DNA from: Roseomonas sp. CECT 9278 | GTDB taxonomy: Bacteria > Pseudomonadota > Alphaproteobacteria > Acetobacterales > Acetobacteraceae | Direction of reading: 5' to 3' | Length of the DNA stretch: 41,106 nucleotides | Assembly (NCBI RefSeq): GCF_918698155.1 | Contig: NZ_CAKKLX010000041.1 | Location: 1-41,106, forward strand | Shown here: in pieces, positions 40,573 to 41,106 of the stretch | Position numbering within the stretch: position 1 is the stretch's first letter | Layout: each line of letters begins with the position of its first letter | Translations under genes and position numbers: made by a program | Notes under the pieces: generated by a model | What the model saw: only the letters and a program-made list of their open reading frames with translations | Told to the model about the DNA's origin: nothing | Databases searched by the model: none

Positions 40573-40722
40573 GCACCTCCGCGGCCGCGACGCGGAGTTC
40601 CGCCTTGGCGCCGCGCCATGGTGGCGTTACGAGAACAGCGTGGCAACGGCGCTTCTCCCCATGATTGCGCGGCCGGGGCGCGGCATCGCTGCCGGGCCGG
40701 GCCGGAGCATGGGCGCCGCGCC

Positions 40723-41106
40723 ATGAAGCTCTGGCTCGATGTCGAGGACCTGTTCGCCTATGCCGCGCATCATGCACGGCCGAGCGGCGTGCAGCGCTTG
40801 TCCTGCGAGATCGCCGCCGCGCTGCTGCGCGACCATCCCGGCCGCATCGGCTTCCTGCGCCATGGTCCGGGCAGCGATGGTTTCCGCGAGGTGGCGCCGG
40901 CGGCCGTGACGGCGCTGTATGCGCGCATGGCGGCGGCGCCGGGTGCGCCCCCGCCGGTCCCGCCGGACCCATCGCCGGCGGCAGTGTCGCGGCGCCTCGG
41001 TTGGGTGCCGCGCGAGATCCGCCAGCCGCTCGGGCGCGCCGCGCGGGCGCAGGCGGCGGCGCTGCGCGCGGGGGCGGCGGCAGTCACCGCGCTGCCGGCG
41101 CTGTGG
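40723..41106 (+). CDS. Glycosyltransferase, N-terminal part (cut by window end)
   Basis: 128 codons are open from ATG 40723 to the last base with no stop. The start KLWLDVEDLFAYAAHHARPSGVQRLSCEIA has the form of the N-terminal domain of polysaccharide GT4 enzymes (a DVxDL start followed by RPSGVQR), related to the gene at 38315-39661. A Pro/Ala-rich segment (about 76-90) follows. The catalytic C-terminal domain lies outside the window. It diverges from the epimerase-like gene, so its promoter should be in 40573-40722, where no clear -35/-10 pair was found. Confidence 0.75.
   Translation, partial: MKLWLDVEDLFAYAAHHARPSGVQRLSCEIAAALLRDHPGRIGFLRHGPGSDGFREVAPAAVTALYARMAAAPGAPPPVPPDPSPAAVSRRLGWVPREIRQPLGRAARAQAAALRAGAAAVTALPALW

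Overview
This is about 41 kb of very GC-rich DNA with the gene content of an alphaproteobacterium. The best guess is Acetobacteraceae of the Roseomonas type. The pointers are a hybrid CheA, COQ7-type ubiquinone hydroxylase, a complete membrane nitrate reductase operon, Sox/flavocytochrome c genes, and frequent GTG/TTG starts with ATGA-type gene overlaps. This placement rests on gene content and composition, not on a marker-gene comparison.

Layout. (1) 1-5115, plus strand: chemotaxis cluster cheA (5' end missing)-cheW-cheY-cheB-cheR. A 43-codon ORF fits exactly between cheY and cheB. (2) 5209-9888, mostly minus strand: an ABC exporter, tRNA CCA-adding enzyme, a small membrane protein and glutamyl-Q tRNA(Asp) synthetase. 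(3) 10008-11405, plus strand: a serine esterase and an HNH nuclease-like protein. (4) 11506-18405, minus strand: an arginase-family protein with an altered active site; a redoxin/2-oxoglutarate oxygenase fusion; a compact sulfur-oxidation set (soxZ, soxY, fccB, cytochrome c); a YeeE/YedE sulfur transporter; COQ7; and DsbB. A 25-bp tandem repeat lies directly upstream of dsbB. (5) 18729-21281, plus strand: an RTX-type secreted protein, a glutathione transferase-like protein, a cupin and tRNA-Leu(CAA). (6) 21340-33483: a Crp/Fnr regulator divergent from a nitrate respiration operon, narK (double fusion)-narG-narH-narJ-narI, followed by a parvulin-type isomerase and a beta-carbonic anhydrase. Two FNR-type boxes sit in the divergent promoter region. 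(7) 33585-41106: a surface-polysaccharide region with a multi-membrane-span glycosyltransferase-like protein, five glycosyltransferases (the last cut by the window end) and a sugar-nucleotide epimerase-like protein.

How it fits together. The nar operon would give nitrate uptake, nitrate reduction to nitrite on the quinol pool, and chaperoning of the enzyme. The sulfur set would feed electrons from sulfide or carrier-bound sulfur into cytochrome c. COQ7 (ubiquinone synthesis) and DsbB (ubiquinone-linked disulfide formation) sit beside the sulfur genes, and all of these touch the quinone or cytochrome c pool. The link between nitrate and sulfur modules is inference. No insertion sequence, phage gene, rRNA or CRISPR array was recognised. 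The best candidates for something undescribed are the mini-Sox module with a variant SoxY C-terminus and an operator-like dyad, the dsbB-upstream repeat, a TAGAGC-ended intergenic element that supplies both neighbouring stop codons, and several enzymes with substituted catalytic residues.
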